From Mesostigma viride (lineage: Eukaryota; Streptophyta; Mesostigmatophyceae; Mesostigmatales; Mesostigmataceae): DNA of 64,000 nucleotides. Both the position numbers and the translations under genes were made by a program. How positions within the stretch are numbered: position 1 is the first letter of the stretch; every line of letters begins with the position of its first letter. The notes under the pieces were generated by a model, which worked only from the letters and a program-made list of their open reading frames with translations, ran no database searches and was not told the origin of the DNA. Of this stretch, positions 1-10,389 are shown piece after piece. The DNA is taken from contig RPFO01000310.1 of assembly GCA_009746045.1 (NCBI GenBank), forward strand, positions 2,511,692 through 2,575,691. The letters are read 5' to 3'.

Positions 1-93
1 ACTTGCACTTTCTTTCTTGTTCAGTAGCTTATTATTGCTTTAATTGCTGCTTAGCCACTTGGCTGGCTGTAGCAGATCTGAACAGAGGCCATC

Positions 94-1274
94 ATGGAGG
101 ATGGAGCTATCAACCAACAAGCGGGCTTTATGGGCTTCGGACGGCGCGGCGCTGGGCTAGATGGACGAGATGGACGCGATGGACGCGGTGGACGCGATGG
201 ACGCGGGGACGGCCAGGCGCTGGGAGACCAGGCTGAGGTGCCAGATAATCAGAGCCAAGGATCTCAGGGCGGGCAGCACGCGCCAGCCGCAGATCAAGCG
301 GCGCCTAAGCGACCAACCGTTGCTGAGGGGTACGCGGTGCTAGGCCAGTTTCAGTCCATCAAGGACAATTGGCAGCCCCGGATGCTGAGAGGATGTTAGA
401 GACATGAACTTGTACACTGAGATATACAACGGTGACAAGCTTCGCATCCTGGCGTCTAGTGCCTACATACGGCAGTCGGCGAGGCGGCTGTTCAAGTTTG
501 TTCGGGAGCGACACGCGGCGGGGGACACCTGGGCGGCGTTTATGACGCGACTCAGGGTGTTCCTGAGTGACAAGAGGACCATAGATGGGTCCCACCTGAA
601 GCAAGAATACCTGGACTACAAGCCCATCAAGGGACAACTAGTGGTCCACGCCTTTGAAGACTTCGTCAAGCTGAGGGAGGACGCCATGGCCAAGGGCTTC
701 TTCGTCGCAGATCGGATGGCCATGGGCGACTTTCTCAAGTCGCTGCAACTGGATCCGGTCACCATGGATAATGTGACCATCCACATGCGACAGGTCCATG
801 GCTGGGCAGCCATGACGGATCAGTTGTATGAGTGTTTCAGCGCAAGTACGTGGGGGGTAAGCGCCCTCGTCAGAATGATGAGGAGGCCACTGAACCACGG
901 TTAAGTCCATGAGGGGATCGGGCCACGGGGCCCAGCGTCCTCGAGAGGGCCTGAGACCTCTTCAAGGGGTCGAGGAAGGTCCAGGAGGGGGCGTGACAGA
1001 AGGGCTGGACGGGGGACCCCGCCGAAGTCGGGACATCCACAGTCCAGTTTGACTTCAAGAGGGTGGTGGTCCTCCCAAGGCTGGGCCCAGCAGTGGGACC
1101 TCACGGGACATCAGTCAGGTGGAATGTTATTTCTGCCAGGGGAAGGGTCACTTCAGGAATGAGTGTCCCTCGTACCTGAGGCAGGAAGGTCAGAGCAAGC
1201 CAGCTCAGGGTGGCAGCAAGGACAAGGCTGGTCCATCCCAGGACAAGGGCAAGGGCAAGGCTGCTGATCATTGA
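94..1274 (+). pseudogene. Copia-A gag, frameshifted
   Basis: Gag-like capsid/nucleocapsid gene read in pieces. The ATG at 94 opens a 101-codon segment with a low-complexity DGRDGRDGRGGRDGRGDG stretch, stopping at 397-399. A second segment (404-904) aligns by eye with the Gag of Copia-B: YLDYKPIKG against YQGWEVKGD, and GFFVADRMAMGDFLKSL against GFNVADNIALTNWLKVS. A basic stretch KYVGGKRPRQNDEE follows in another frame from about 844. The final piece (about 1089-1274) has a zinc knuckle CYFCQGKGHFRNEC (CX2CX4HX4C) in a third frame, then a Lys/Gln-rich tail and a stop. The pieces need at least three frame changes. Programmed frameshifting is unlikely to explain that many, so decay or sequencing indels are favoured. 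Confidence 0.7.
160..215 (+). repeat. 9-bp minisatellite in Copia-A gag
   Basis: Tandem copies of a GATGGACGC-like 9-mer encode alternating Asp-Gly-Arg in the gag frame. It is short and imperfect. Confidence 0.7.
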
Positions 1275-1420
1275 TATGAACCTGCACACATCCCTGAACC
1301 CTGGAGGGTGCCCCCAGGGGTGTGTAATGAAGCTGCTAGTGACAGCAGTGAGGGGCAGCCCCATGCTCTAGTGAAAGAGCCTATTGGACACGATGGGGCA
1401 AGCTTGTTACCACAGAGAGT

Positions 1421-4400
1421 ATGCCAGCTGTAGCTGCAGTGGTTACTCGCCAACGTGCCCGCCATGGCGGTGCTGAGCCTGAGGTAGGACCTGGTGATGT
1501 GGACCCAGGTGGATCTCAGAAGCATTCTGACCGTGCAGGACTGGCACAGGATGGTCAGGATGAGGATAGGGCTGGAGACAGTCTGACAGGCACGACCCTG
1601 GTGCCTCCTGTACATAAGGGATCTGTACATACCTTGAGTGCTAATAATGACAATAAAAGATTTTCTCTCTTGTATGACATTGCCTCAAGGTTGCATACCA
1701 TGTTTGGCCATGCAGCTCAGTCTTTGCAAGTTGCTAGACGGCTGGGAGGAAGTGAGTTGTACTCCATCTGCCAACAGGTTGCTCAAGCTTGCAAGTGCAG
1801 GCTAATTGCTAGAAAGCCCAAGCAGTCTCATGCCAGGACTCCTATTTTGCAGCCAGGCCATGTGCAGGTAGATATTCAGAGAATCAGGGGTTTGAAGCTG
1901 CTGGTGGCAGTGGACAGATATACCAAGTACAAGACCCTAGAGATCCTGCCTGACATGGAGAAGCCTACATTGATTGCTGCTCTGAAGTTGACAAGGAGCA
2001 GGTACCCTGGGTTGGAGTTGTTGCAGTGTGACATTCAGTTTGAGTGCTGTGAGAACCTACCAGAGTTTCCAGAGTTGCTGATTACACCCAGGGAGAGCCA
2101 CGGCCAGCAAGGGGTGGTGGAGAGAGCCATCCAAGAGATAAAGACTGTGCTGCTGGTGGAGAGGATTCCAAGGACGTCATCTGCCATTGTGACATCTGCA
2201 TGGCTACGTTCTGTGGAGGACAGGCTGAACCTGAGGACTCCCATGTTCTTTGGTGACATTGCCATCAATCCTCTTATGCTGCATACCAGGATGCTGCCAG
2301 CTGATGCTGAGCAGGCATGGAAGGAGAAGCTAGAGGCCAAGTTCCTCAAGCTGAGGCAGAAAGACAAGGGCTGGAGTGTCCTAGAACCTAACGTTGGACA
2401 ACAGGTTGTTGTGTGGAAGGAACCAAGCTTTCCAGGGAAACGTGGCAGCTGGCATGATGGGGTGGTGACCCGAGTAGAAGCCGCTGGCCATAAGTGCTGG
2501 GTGGCCATTGATGGCTCCCAAGCAGTACACCGTCTGTCCTGGTCAAAGATCCGTCCCCGGGGAGGTAATCAAGGAGACCTCTTCCAGGTGCCCGTTGGTG
2601 TACAAGGCGGGGGTGACGTGGAGCTTCCTGATCAGGGTGCTACAGCTGTATCGAGCCCTCAGGGTGACCCTGGCCCGGCCCCTGGGGTACCTTCACATAC
2701 GGTGGTTGGGCAAGCAGGCGGACAGGCTGCACCTCCGGAACGGCCCGACACCAGGCCTAGGGGTGTGCGTCTATCAGATATTGTACAGGCTTTGCAAAGA
2801 GCCAAGAAGGAGCCTAAGGTGTCCAAGCTTGTCCAGTTGGATGAACCTGAGGTAGCTGCCATGGAGATAGATACCAATGCGCAGGTTTCTGTCATGGGAC
2901 CTCAGCATACAGGAGAACTGCTGGTCGGAGAACCAAGTTGCCCCTGGGTGTCTGATTTCAGTGGTAGGACGCATCTAAGGGTGTTGGGAGAGGTTACTGC
3001 CCCTGTCATGGGTGTGGATGTGACCTTCCTTGTCCTAGAGGACTATGATGGCCCTGTGATTTCGGTCAGAATTTTCTGGGCAATCCTGGGATTTCTATCA
3101 GAGCTACAGCTCTGAGAAGAGATGGCTGGGGGATGATTCCCCTAGAAAATTTCAGGACAACATTTCCAGTCAGGTGCAGGGCCAAGCCAGTCAAGGGTGT
3201 AAAATGGGATGAAGGGGAGGTGCCCCCAGCGGCCAGTTTGGTGATTCCAGCTGTGTTGCACCCCAGCAGTATTGGCATAACTCACAGGAGCCTTGCTGCA
3301 CACTCTCCTTTGACATATGACCAGCTGGTCCAAGAGATGAGCTCGCCTACTTTGTTTGAGGCTTGGAAGCTCGCCTTCTCCAAGGCATTGGAGGAGTGGT
3401 TGCAGTTTGAGTGTGCTGCACCAACAGACAGACGTCCCCCAGCATCAAGGAAGCTTGCTTTGAGATTTGTGCTGAAGAGGAAGGTTGTGGATGAGGTATC
3501 AGTGCCCCATGTCAGGCCTGTCCTGAATGAGTATCACGGCACGGGGAGTCTACCAGGAGAGGAGCTATACACGCCAGGGATGCTACACGACACATGGAGA
3601 ATTTTGCTATGTCTCTACGTGGGGTTGCTGAACAGGGGAGCAGCTATGTCATCAGTGCTGCTGGACTTCAAGAGGGCATTTTTAAAATCTGATCCAGAAG
3701 TGGCCAGGAGGGTGTGGAAGCAGGATGAGCCTTACTGTGTTGAGGTGCCTGCCATCTGGAAGCTGGAGCTGCATCAACAATTCCTGGTTATTCTGAAGGG
3801 CCTGGAAGGACTCAGGTCGAGCCCAATCATCTGGAGGCTCACGCTGCAGGAAGCTCTGATCAGTGAGTGTGGCTTGAGAGTGTCTTCAGTTGATCCCTGT
3901 TTGCTGCTGGCCCAATGGGAGGGTCTGCCAGTGTATGCTAGTTTGCATGGAGATGATCTGCATTTGCTAGCCCCCACGACCTGGCTGAAGAAGTATATTC
4001 CTGTCATCAGTGGCAAGTTTTCACTGGGCAAGGAGCTGTGGCAGGAGCCCAACAAGCCTGTAGTGTTCTGTGGAATGCAGGCTACCCTGTTCAGGAGGGA
4101 CGGGGAGTGGAGTATCAGGCTTCAGGCTGGAGGAGATTATAAACAGACCATTGTGAAGGCCTTGCCAGAGAAGATCACCCAGGCTGCAGGACCTGAGTTG
4201 AGAGGCATGTGGGCCTGGTTTGCCAGCATCTGTGGTCCGTCTTTGATGGTCCATAGCAGAATGCCTGATGAAGTGCTTGAGGATGAGAAGCCTCGAGTCA
4301 TAGCCCGGTTGGTGGAGAGTACCCCTGATCTGATCTTGTCTGGGATTGACTTTGCCCAGCCTATCACCTTGGAGATCTTTGTTGACAGTTCCATGGATGC

Positions 4401-4863
4401 TCGCCAGGTTACCAAGGTCAGGGGGAGATCTGCTGCTCTGTTTGCTTTTTATCAGAGCAGGGCAAGTTTGTTCAGCTGGTACAGCAGACTGCAGAAGAGG
4501 GTCTGTATCAGTTCAGATGTGGCAGAATGCAGGGCCATATGTGAGGGGATCCAGTCCAGCCTGTACATAAAGGAGTTAATGCTGGAGCTGGCTTCAGTTA
4601 CCCCTTGGACCTTGCAGATGGAGACGTTGTTGCTAACAGACAGCATGGGTATGGTCCAGTTTGTTCACAAGCAGCTGGCCAGGAGCCGGGACCTGGATTA
4701 TTTGTTGCTGAAGGAGTTGGCCAGTTTGGTTGACTTGAAGCATATCCCTGGCGAGGAGAACCCTGCTGATGCATTGACAAAGCTGCCACACAAGGCCCCA
4801 GCCCAGTACAATGTACTGAGGAAGCTCATGAATGCTGACTGTCAAGTCGGTCTATCTGTCTAA
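1421..4863 (+). pseudogene. Copia-A pol (IN-PR-RT-RNase H), one frameshift
   Basis: Two overlapping-in-sense reading frames, 1421-3115 and about 3064-4863, together make one pol. From the ATG at 1421: integrase zinc-binding H92, H97 and Cys117/124/126; catalytic core D151 (VQVDIQRI), D204 (LQCDIQF), E234 (QQGVVERAIQEI). A retropepsin-like stretch follows with MEIDTNAQVSVMG and a flap-like VLGEV. The expected LGQNFL psi-loop is split near 3060-3064, where one base appears missing; GQNFLGNPGISI continues in the next frame. The second part has RT motifs VLLDFKRAFL and SLHGDD, then RNase H with VDSSMD, SSDVAECRAI, LTDSMG and NPADALTKL. Its ATG at 3133 is internal, not a true start. Protein identity to Copia-B pol is evident throughout but far from complete. 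Confidence 0.85.
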
Positions 4864-5592
4864 AAGCTGAGAGCTGGGTGCTTAAGTCTCTGGATATCAG
4901 GCTGGGAGCTTGATTGTACATAATCCTGAGCACACCTTGAGGGTGAGACATGTCTCTGGTGTGGGAATGTCTGACATTGTCTCTGATGGAGAGATGTCTA
5001 TCTGGGGTTTTCATCTCAGTCTGAGGTTTCCCCAGATCTGTGGTTTGTGGGCGGGGTTCGATTCCCTGGTGCCGTCTTAAGGCGGAGTTTCACGGACTGG
5101 CTGACCCATCCACCATGCTGGTGAGGTGGCGACAGGTCCCCTGATTTTCCACGGTTGGAACGAGTATGGGAGCTTGTGTTTTGCATGTGCTTCGCGTAGA
5201 TGTTGTGTCTGGTTCGATAAGGGGCAGCAGACCGGCGCCGACTCCCGTCTGGGGGTCAGCAATGTTTTCTGATGAGCTGTTGTGGGTGATCTGTGGGGTT
5301 TCGCCTAAGGTCCTGAAGGTTGTACATACTTCTCAAGTTCTTAACTGAACACCTATGGGCTGCCACAGTTGGCCAACCTCTTGTACATGGGTAACACAAC
5401 GAGCCTCCCGTGAAGGGATAGGGACTCATTGTAATTTGTTTGTGCTCCTGAGCCAGTATGGGTGCTATGTACATATAATAAGGAATCCAAGCTGACTGTC
5501 ATGCCCAGCGGGTTGTGACTTGTAGTCTGGGGAGGATATCCAGTACCCATTGTGTGTGTTTGTATGTAGACTTGTGTGAGCTGCTACAGCTC
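4864..5592 (+). other. Copia-A 3' UTR
   Basis: Non-coding stretch between the pol stop and the polypurine tract. I see no ORF worth calling. It contains the tRNA T-arm-like hairpin at 5052-5068 and a TTGTACATACTTCTCA segment that recurs in the Copia-B 3' UTR. Composition is CpG-poor compared with the LTR that follows. Confidence 0.6.
5052..5068 (+). other. tRNA T-arm-like hairpin (box B match), Copia-A 3' UTR
   Basis: CGGGG-TTCGATT-CCCTG folds as a 5-bp stem with one G-U pair and a 7-nt loop, like a tRNA T-arm. It includes GGTTCGATTCC, a match to the box B consensus GGTTCGANTCC. No convincing box A or acceptor stem is visible. Confidence 0.5.
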
Positions 5593-5610
5593 AAGAAAAG
5601 AAAGGATTGG
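5593..5610 (+). promoter_or_regulatory. polypurine tract of Copia-A
   Basis: AAGAAAAGAAAGGATTGG lies directly before the LTR start AGTTAACG. Copia-B has the near-identical tract at the same place, which supports its role as plus-strand primer. Confidence 0.75.
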
Positions 5611-6306
5611 AGTTAACGCCAAGCGCATTGGCGTGATCCTGATTCGGCATATCTCTGCGATTCCAGCGGCACCGGAACGAGTTCATTCCGACAAGTATCA
5701 AGAAAGTTATGGCGTTCCGACTTCCCGGTCGCGCGCGAGCGCGAGCCGGCTGTTCTTCTAAGTCGGACGTGAATATTTGCCGACGACATATGGGGTCGAC
5801 AGTAATTCCTGGGCTGACAGGAATTAGGTGCTGTACCTACGACGGTATTGGATTGATACGTCGTACGCAGGAAATAGGAACCTTGACCTGTGGTCTGTTG
5901 GTACCGCAGGCTTAGTCCTGGACTTCTAGGTGCAGATGCAATAGTCACTGTGGACTGTGCTCTGTAGTCACTGTGCCTGTATGGCAGACCTACTGTATAG
6001 GAGTTGGGCGCTGTACAGGTAGTGAATACTGTACCGGGGGTGTTATTACTGAGCAGGCCTCCTAGGCTGCTCAGGACTAGCAAGCACAGTGCACAAGTAT
6101 ATAAACAATAGGCCAGTGCCAAATGGGCATCTCTTGCTAGCCCGCCTCACGTGTTGTGCCTTGACTTGGCAAGCTCGTGTGCAAGCCTCAAGTGTTGAGC
6201 GCTGTAAACATTATCCGATTTAACAAAGCTCCGTTTCCAACTATATTCACACATTGCTGCATTGCAACCATATCCTTCACATTGCGTGTGCGAAGAAAGC
6301 TTAACT
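5611..6306 (+). repeat. Copia-A LTR, first copy (696 bp)
   Basis: Starts AGTTAACG after the polypurine tract and ends TTAACT. The AGTT/AACT ends are inverted repeats and match the ends of the Copia-B LTR. A TATA-like TATATAAACAA lies near 6098-6108. The sequence is CpG-rich, unlike the pol region. It is followed directly by a second copy of the pol tail rather than by host DNA. Confidence 0.8.
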
Positions 6307-6550
6307 CAATGTACTGAGGAAGCTCATGAATGCTGACTGTCAAGTCGGTCTATCTTTCTAAAAGCTGAGAGCTGGGTGCTTAAGTCTCTGGATATCAGGC
6401 TGGGAGCTTGATTGTACATAATCCTGAGCACACCTTGAGGGGTGAGACATGTCTCTAGTGTGGGAATGTCTGACATTGTCTCTGATGGAGAGATGTCTAT
6501 CTGGGGTTTTCATCTCAGTCTGAGGTTTCCCCAGATCTGTGGTTTGTGGG

Positions 6551-6567
6551 CGGGGTTCGATTCCCTG
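6551..6567 (+). other. tRNA T-arm-like hairpin, duplicated copy
   Basis: Second copy of CGGGG-TTCGATT-CCCTG, unchanged within the duplicated 3' UTR. Confidence 0.5.
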
Positions 6568-6980
6568 GTGCCGTCTTAAGGCGGAGTTTCACGGACTGGC
6601 TGACCCATCCACCATGCTGGTGAGGTGGCGACAGGTCCCCTGATTTTCCACGGTTGGAACGAGTATGGGAGCTTGTGTTTTGCATGTGCTTCGCGTAGAT
6701 GTTGTGTCTGGTTCGATAAGGGGCAGCAGACCGGCGCCGACTCCCGTCTGGGGGTCAGCAATGTTTTCTGATGAGCTGTTGTGGGTGATCTGTGGGGTTT
6801 CGCCTAAGGTCCTGAAGGTTGTACATACTTCTCAAGTTCTTAGCTGAACACCTATGGGCTGCCACAGTTGGCCAACCTCTTGTACATGGGTAACACAACG
6901 AGCCTCCCGTGAAGGGATAGGGACTCATTGTAATTTGTTTGTGCTCCTGAACCAGTATGGGTGCTATGTACATATAATAA

Positions 6981-7100
6981 GGAATCCAAGCTGACTGTCA
7001 TGCCCAGTGGGTTGTGACTTGTAGTCGGGGAGGATGTCCAGGAATCCAAGCTGACTGTCATGCCCAGTGGGTTGTGACTTGTAGTCGGGGAGGATGTCCA
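6981..7100 (+). repeat. 60-bp tandem duplication
   Basis: Two identical 60-bp units starting GGAATCCAAGCTGACTG, at 6981 and 7041. The first Copia-A copy has a single unit, so this arose after the larger duplication. Confidence 0.9.
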
Positions 7101-7168
7101 GTACCCATTGTGTGTGTTTGTATGTAGACTTGTGTGAGCTGCTACAGCTCAAGAAAAGAAAGGATTGG

Positions 7169-7615
7169 AGTTAACGCCAAGCGCATTGGCGTGATCCTGA
7201 TTCGGCATATCTCTACGATTCCAGCGGCACCGGAACGAGTTCATTCCGACAAGTATCAAGAAAGTTATGGCGTTCCGACTTCCCGGTCGCGCGCGAGCGC
7301 GAGCCGGCTGTTCTTCTAAGTCGGACGTGAATATTTGCCGACGACATATGGGGTCGACAGTAATTCCTGGGCTGACAGGAATTAGGTGCTGTACCTACGA
7401 CGGTATTGGATTAATACGTCGTACGCAGGAAATAGGAACCTTAACCTGTGGTCTGTTGGTACCGCAGGCCTAGTCCTGGACTTCTAGGTGCAGATGCAAT
7501 AATCACTGTGGTGACTGTACTCTGTGGTCACTGTGCCTGTATGGAAGACCTACTGTATAGGAAGTGGGCGCTGTACAGGTAGTGAATACTGTACCGGGGG
7601 TGTTATTACTGAGCA
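7169..7615 (+). repeat. Copia-A LTR, second copy, left part
   Basis: Begins AGTTAACGCC after a second polypurine tract and follows 5611-6058 closely until ...TATTACTGAGCA, where Copia-B is inserted. The remainder resumes at 15442. Confidence 0.85.
7611..7615 (+). repeat. Copia-B target site duplication, left (GAGCA)
   Basis: GAGCA immediately before the Copia-B 5' LTR; the same five bases follow the 3' LTR at 15442-15446. The uninterrupted LTR copy has one GAGCA at this place (TTACTGAGCAGGCC). Confidence 0.9.
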
Positions 7616-8232
7616 AGTTAACGTAAAGGATTTACGTTAGATGGATAGAGATTGTTACGCTCTTTCCAACGGCACCTTGAACGCCTCATTTGGTTAAGGA
7701 ACGTAAAAGTTATGACGTTTCCTAGGCTGTGCCGACAGTACCCGGCGCGCCACTGTGGGCGCGTACGGACACAGGATGTACAAGTGTCACTTTGATAGTC
7801 CGCAGGACGTTGACAGGACTTGTACAGGACTTGATGGTCAATTGATAGGTAGGCGCACTGTAGCGCGCCAGGACCTATGAGACAATTGATGCTGACTAGT
7901 GTACGGATAGGTCCACAGGACTAGCCGTATGGACAATTGATAGATCTGCGCGCCAAAGGCGTGCCAGAGTCTGTGTAATCAATTGATTGACAGTTCAGCT
8001 GTGACAGTGCAGCTGAATACTTGGACGCGTCCCTAGTAAGCTATATGAGTGACTTGGTCACACCGGGACGCTAGTTCTTGCGTGCACGTTCTCTTGGCAC
8101 TGCGACCCTGTCGTCTGTGCTGCGTGCAGTCTTGGAAGTGACGTGACTTACGTCTGTGTTTCCTGATTGTTAATAAAGGCAACTTCCTGCAAGAACCATG
8201 GCGGAATTCGTGGCATTCTTACCCTCACAACT
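7616..8232 (+). repeat. Copia-B 5' LTR
   Basis: 617 bp, starting AGTTAACGTAAAGG and ending CCCTCACAACT. AATAAA at 8172-8177 is a candidate poly(A) signal. A TATA-like CTATATGAG lies near 8040. It is CpG-rich, with GGCGCGCC-type motifs. No TGG-type tRNA primer-binding site follows the LTR (next bases CGTATTACACGC). Confidence 0.92.
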
Positions 8233-8256
8233 CGTATTACACGCTCTGTCAAAAAG

Positions 8257-8967
8257 ATGCCAAATTCGGAAGAATTTCGGATTCCGGACGATGAGGAAAT
8301 AGCCGCTCCGCCGGCTGGTTCTTCGTCAAGACCGACTGTGCCGTCGTGGCAACAATTGCTCGACGAAGTTACAGTTTCGCTCGACGAGCTTCATCGTCAG
8401 CAGCGTGCAGCTCACGCATTGCTCGGGGATAACCCCGAGGACCCCGATTTGCCAGCACTGGTGCCGGCAATCCGCAACCTGTTGGACCAGATTCGAAACA
8501 TTTTATCGACATTTACGGTCCAGGTGCGGGGAGGTTTGCGGTCGGTGACCGAAGTCACGACTGCCATTGAGGAGTTGGACAACGTCCTCTCTTCACTCAC
8601 CGGTTACCAGAGAAACCTGCAAAACTGGGCATCGCTTCGCACGGGGGGCGCGCCGGCGGTGTCAACAAATTTGTTTCAGGATCTCGCGCTGTTATCGCTG
8701 CTCACTCGCGGCGTACGCAGTCGCGAGCGCCAGGTTTTAATTAACCTGGTGGCATTTCTCGCCTCTGTGCGAGAGTGGATTCCCGCGGGGTGGGAATTAT
8801 TGACGATCTTTACACATCCTCTGCGCCTCGTCGCGCGTCGGCGCGTCGCAACTTACGCGGCGGGGAGCACGCCGGTTTTAATTCATACCGGTGCAGGTCC
8901 GGAGCTGGATATGGAGGATCGTGAGTTCGTATACACGTACTGCGACTTCAGGGGCCTTGACTACTAG
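8257..8967 (+). CDS. Unknown ORF between 5' LTR and gag of Copia-B (236 aa)
   Basis: I do not recognise this protein. The first ATG outside the LTR (8257, MPNSEEFRIPDDEE) is chosen; the frame is open further upstream into the LTR. The N-terminus is acidic and Pro/Ser-rich. Residues about 30-130 are Leu-rich and probably helical (QQLLDEVTVSLDELHRQQRA, TTAIEELDNVLSSLTGYQ). A hydrophobic stretch near 175-200 (LINLVAFLASVREWIPAGWE) precedes a basic patch LVARRRVATY and an acidic C-terminus. It has no zinc knuckle, protease or polymerase motif. Codons are rich in CpG (GTCGTGG, CTCGACGAAG), in sharp contrast with the CpG-poor gag-pol. It could be an extra structural protein, an envelope-like or regulatory ORF, or a captured host gene. 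Copia-A cannot be checked because the matching region is outside the window. Confidence 0.6.
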   Translation: MPNSEEFRIPDDEEIAAPPAGSSSRPTVPSWQQLLDEVTVSLDELHRQQRAAHALLGDNPEDPDLPALVPAIRNLLDQIRNILSTFTVQVRGGLRSVTEVTTAIEELDNVLSSLTGYQRNLQNWASLRTGGAPAVSTNLFQDLALLSLLTRGVRSRERQVLINLVAFLASVREWIPAGWELLTIFTHPLRLVARRRVATYAAGSTPVLIHTGAGPELDMEDREFVYTYCDFRGLDY

Positions 8968-9134
8968 TCGGCCTAATTTTCTTCTGCAGTACTTGTCGAC
9001 ATTTTTTTGTCGAATTTCGGCGGCAATTCGCGGGGCGGCAGCGACACCGGCGCAGGCGGCAGAGGCGACACAAAAATTTTGTACATATTTTCTGCTGCTT
9101 GTTAAGGTGTTCTTTGAATAGCTGGTAGTGCAGG
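8968..9134 (+). other. Spacer between unknown ORF and gag, Copia-B
   Basis: A short non-coding spacer with no recognised signal, apart from ATTTTTTTGTCGAATTT and other T-rich stretches. Confidence 0.4.
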
Positions 9135-10248
9135 ATGGCTGAGGGACGCCGTAGCAAGGGTCCAGCCAGTGGGAATAATAATGGGGGTGCTGGTAGTGGA
9201 ACCGCTCACGTAGATGACGTGGGGCTTACCGGAGAGATTACCAACCTTCCTCACAATAATAATAATGCACAAGCTATTCATGGCTTTGATCTTACCACAC
9301 AGGGTCTTTTAATTGTCAATCAGTTGCAGCCTGTAACCTCAGACTCCAAGCCTAAGCAGGCTGAAGAGTTTGTGGAGGGATTGGAAGGGTTCCCTAGCTT
9401 GTACGGTGGTACAAATTACTATCAAATCTGGATAGGCAGTAGCACTTTTGGCAAGTGTACTGACCAGATTAAGGACCTAACCAGGGAGTGCAAAAAGGCC
9501 AATAAGGCCTGGGCACTGTACGTGGCTGAGCTGAAGGAGCTGCTGGAGGATCAGAGGAAGAAGTGGGGATCCATTGGCAGGACAAGTACCAAGGGTGGGA
9601 GGTCAAGGGGGACCTGATCCAGAACTTTCTCAACTATTGTAAGATGGTTGAGGAGGGCAGGGCTCACGGCTTTAATGTCGCTGATAACATAGCCCTAACC
9701 AACTGGCTCAAGGTTTCTGGGCTGGATAAGGCGACACGTGGCTCCTTAAAAGTCATGTGTGCCCCACACTCTACCCTGAAGGCCTACAAGGTCATCATAA
9801 ACAAGCACTCGAGGCAGAGGAGCTGTTTGAGGGTGGAGTGCCAGCAGTGAAGGCTACCCAGGCAGGCGGGCGTACCCAGGGTGGCTCCAAGACGTCTGAG
9901 GCTGACCGAAGCCAAGGAGGGCGTAGGGGCAACCATCACAAGCGCAAGGGAGATCATTCACCTGATTCTGACAGGAGGTCACACTCCAAGTCGGTGTTCA
10001 GGCGGGTGGGTGGTCAGCCCAAGCAGGGCAACGCGTCTGACAATGGGGGCAGTGGCCAGGGCAAGTCCAAGATACAATGCTACCTGTGCAAGGGGTGGGG
10101 GCACATCAAGAAGGAGTGTCCCAGCTTCAAGAAGTCCCAGGGCCAGGGCAGCAACAAGAATAACAACAACAACAAGAAGAACAACAACAAGTCCCAGGCA
10201 GGCCAGCCTTCAAAGGGCAGTCAGCAAGAAGACAACAAGGAGCAGTGA
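9135..10248 (+). pseudogene. Copia-B gag, two frameshifts
   Basis: Gag-type gene in three successive frames. 9135-about 9566 encodes MAEGRRSKGPASG...FVEGLEGFPSLYGG with a Trp/Lys-rich helix region. The sense moves frame at the GGGG run near 9565-9568 and continues as IHWQDKYQGWEVKGD. It changes again near 9800 to ALEAEELFEGGV and ends with a zinc knuckle CYLCKGWGHIKKEC (CX2CX4HX4C) and an Asn/Lys/Gln-rich tail (NKNNNNNKKNNNKS). The start ATGGCTGAGG at 9135 is the natural one. Each break needs only one base. Pol is open and the LTRs look identical, so sequencing indels or very recent mutations are likelier than long decay. Confidence 0.75.
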
Positions 10249-10389
10249 CTGTCTGAGGCAACCCCTACACACCTTAATTCACCCAAGGGGGAGGCCAGGT
10301 GCTCCAATGCAGATTTTATATCTGGGCAACAAGAGGGTGATCTCCAGGTTCAGTGTGGCCCCAGGTCACCTGGAGAGGTACAGGTTCCT

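Larger units (their letters stand above)
1..6306 (+). mobile_element. Copia-A: Ty1/copia-like LTR retrotransposon, 5' LTR outside window
   Basis: Internal region and 3' LTR of a copia-like element. Recognisable parts in order are gag with a CCHC knuckle near 1125-1166, integrase, a retropepsin-like domain, reverse transcriptase and RNase H, then a 3' UTR, a polypurine tract and an LTR starting at 5611. The reading frame is broken at least twice in gag and once in pol, so the copy is probably dead or the consensus carries indels. The first 93 bases are leader or the end of the 5' LTR and hold no other recognisable feature. The last 1498 bp are repeated immediately downstream. The LINE fragment at 15701 suggests the element landed in a LINE. 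Confidence 0.85.
6307..7168 (+). repeat. Tandem duplicate of Copia-A pol tail and 3' UTR
   Basis: From CAATGTACTGAGGAAGC onward this repeats 4809-5610 almost base for base, including the last codons of pol, the T-arm hairpin (6551-6567) and the polypurine tract. A few substitutions, one extra G near 6440 and an internal 60-bp duplication separate the copies. The layout internal-LTR-tail-LTR fits unequal recombination between tandem elements, or a 1498-bp tandem duplication. Confidence 0.85.

Noticed and set aside
5052-5068. A real tRNA gene
   Set aside because: Only the T-arm is present; no acceptor, D or anticodon arm can be drawn around it, and it sits in retrotransposon 3' UTRs.
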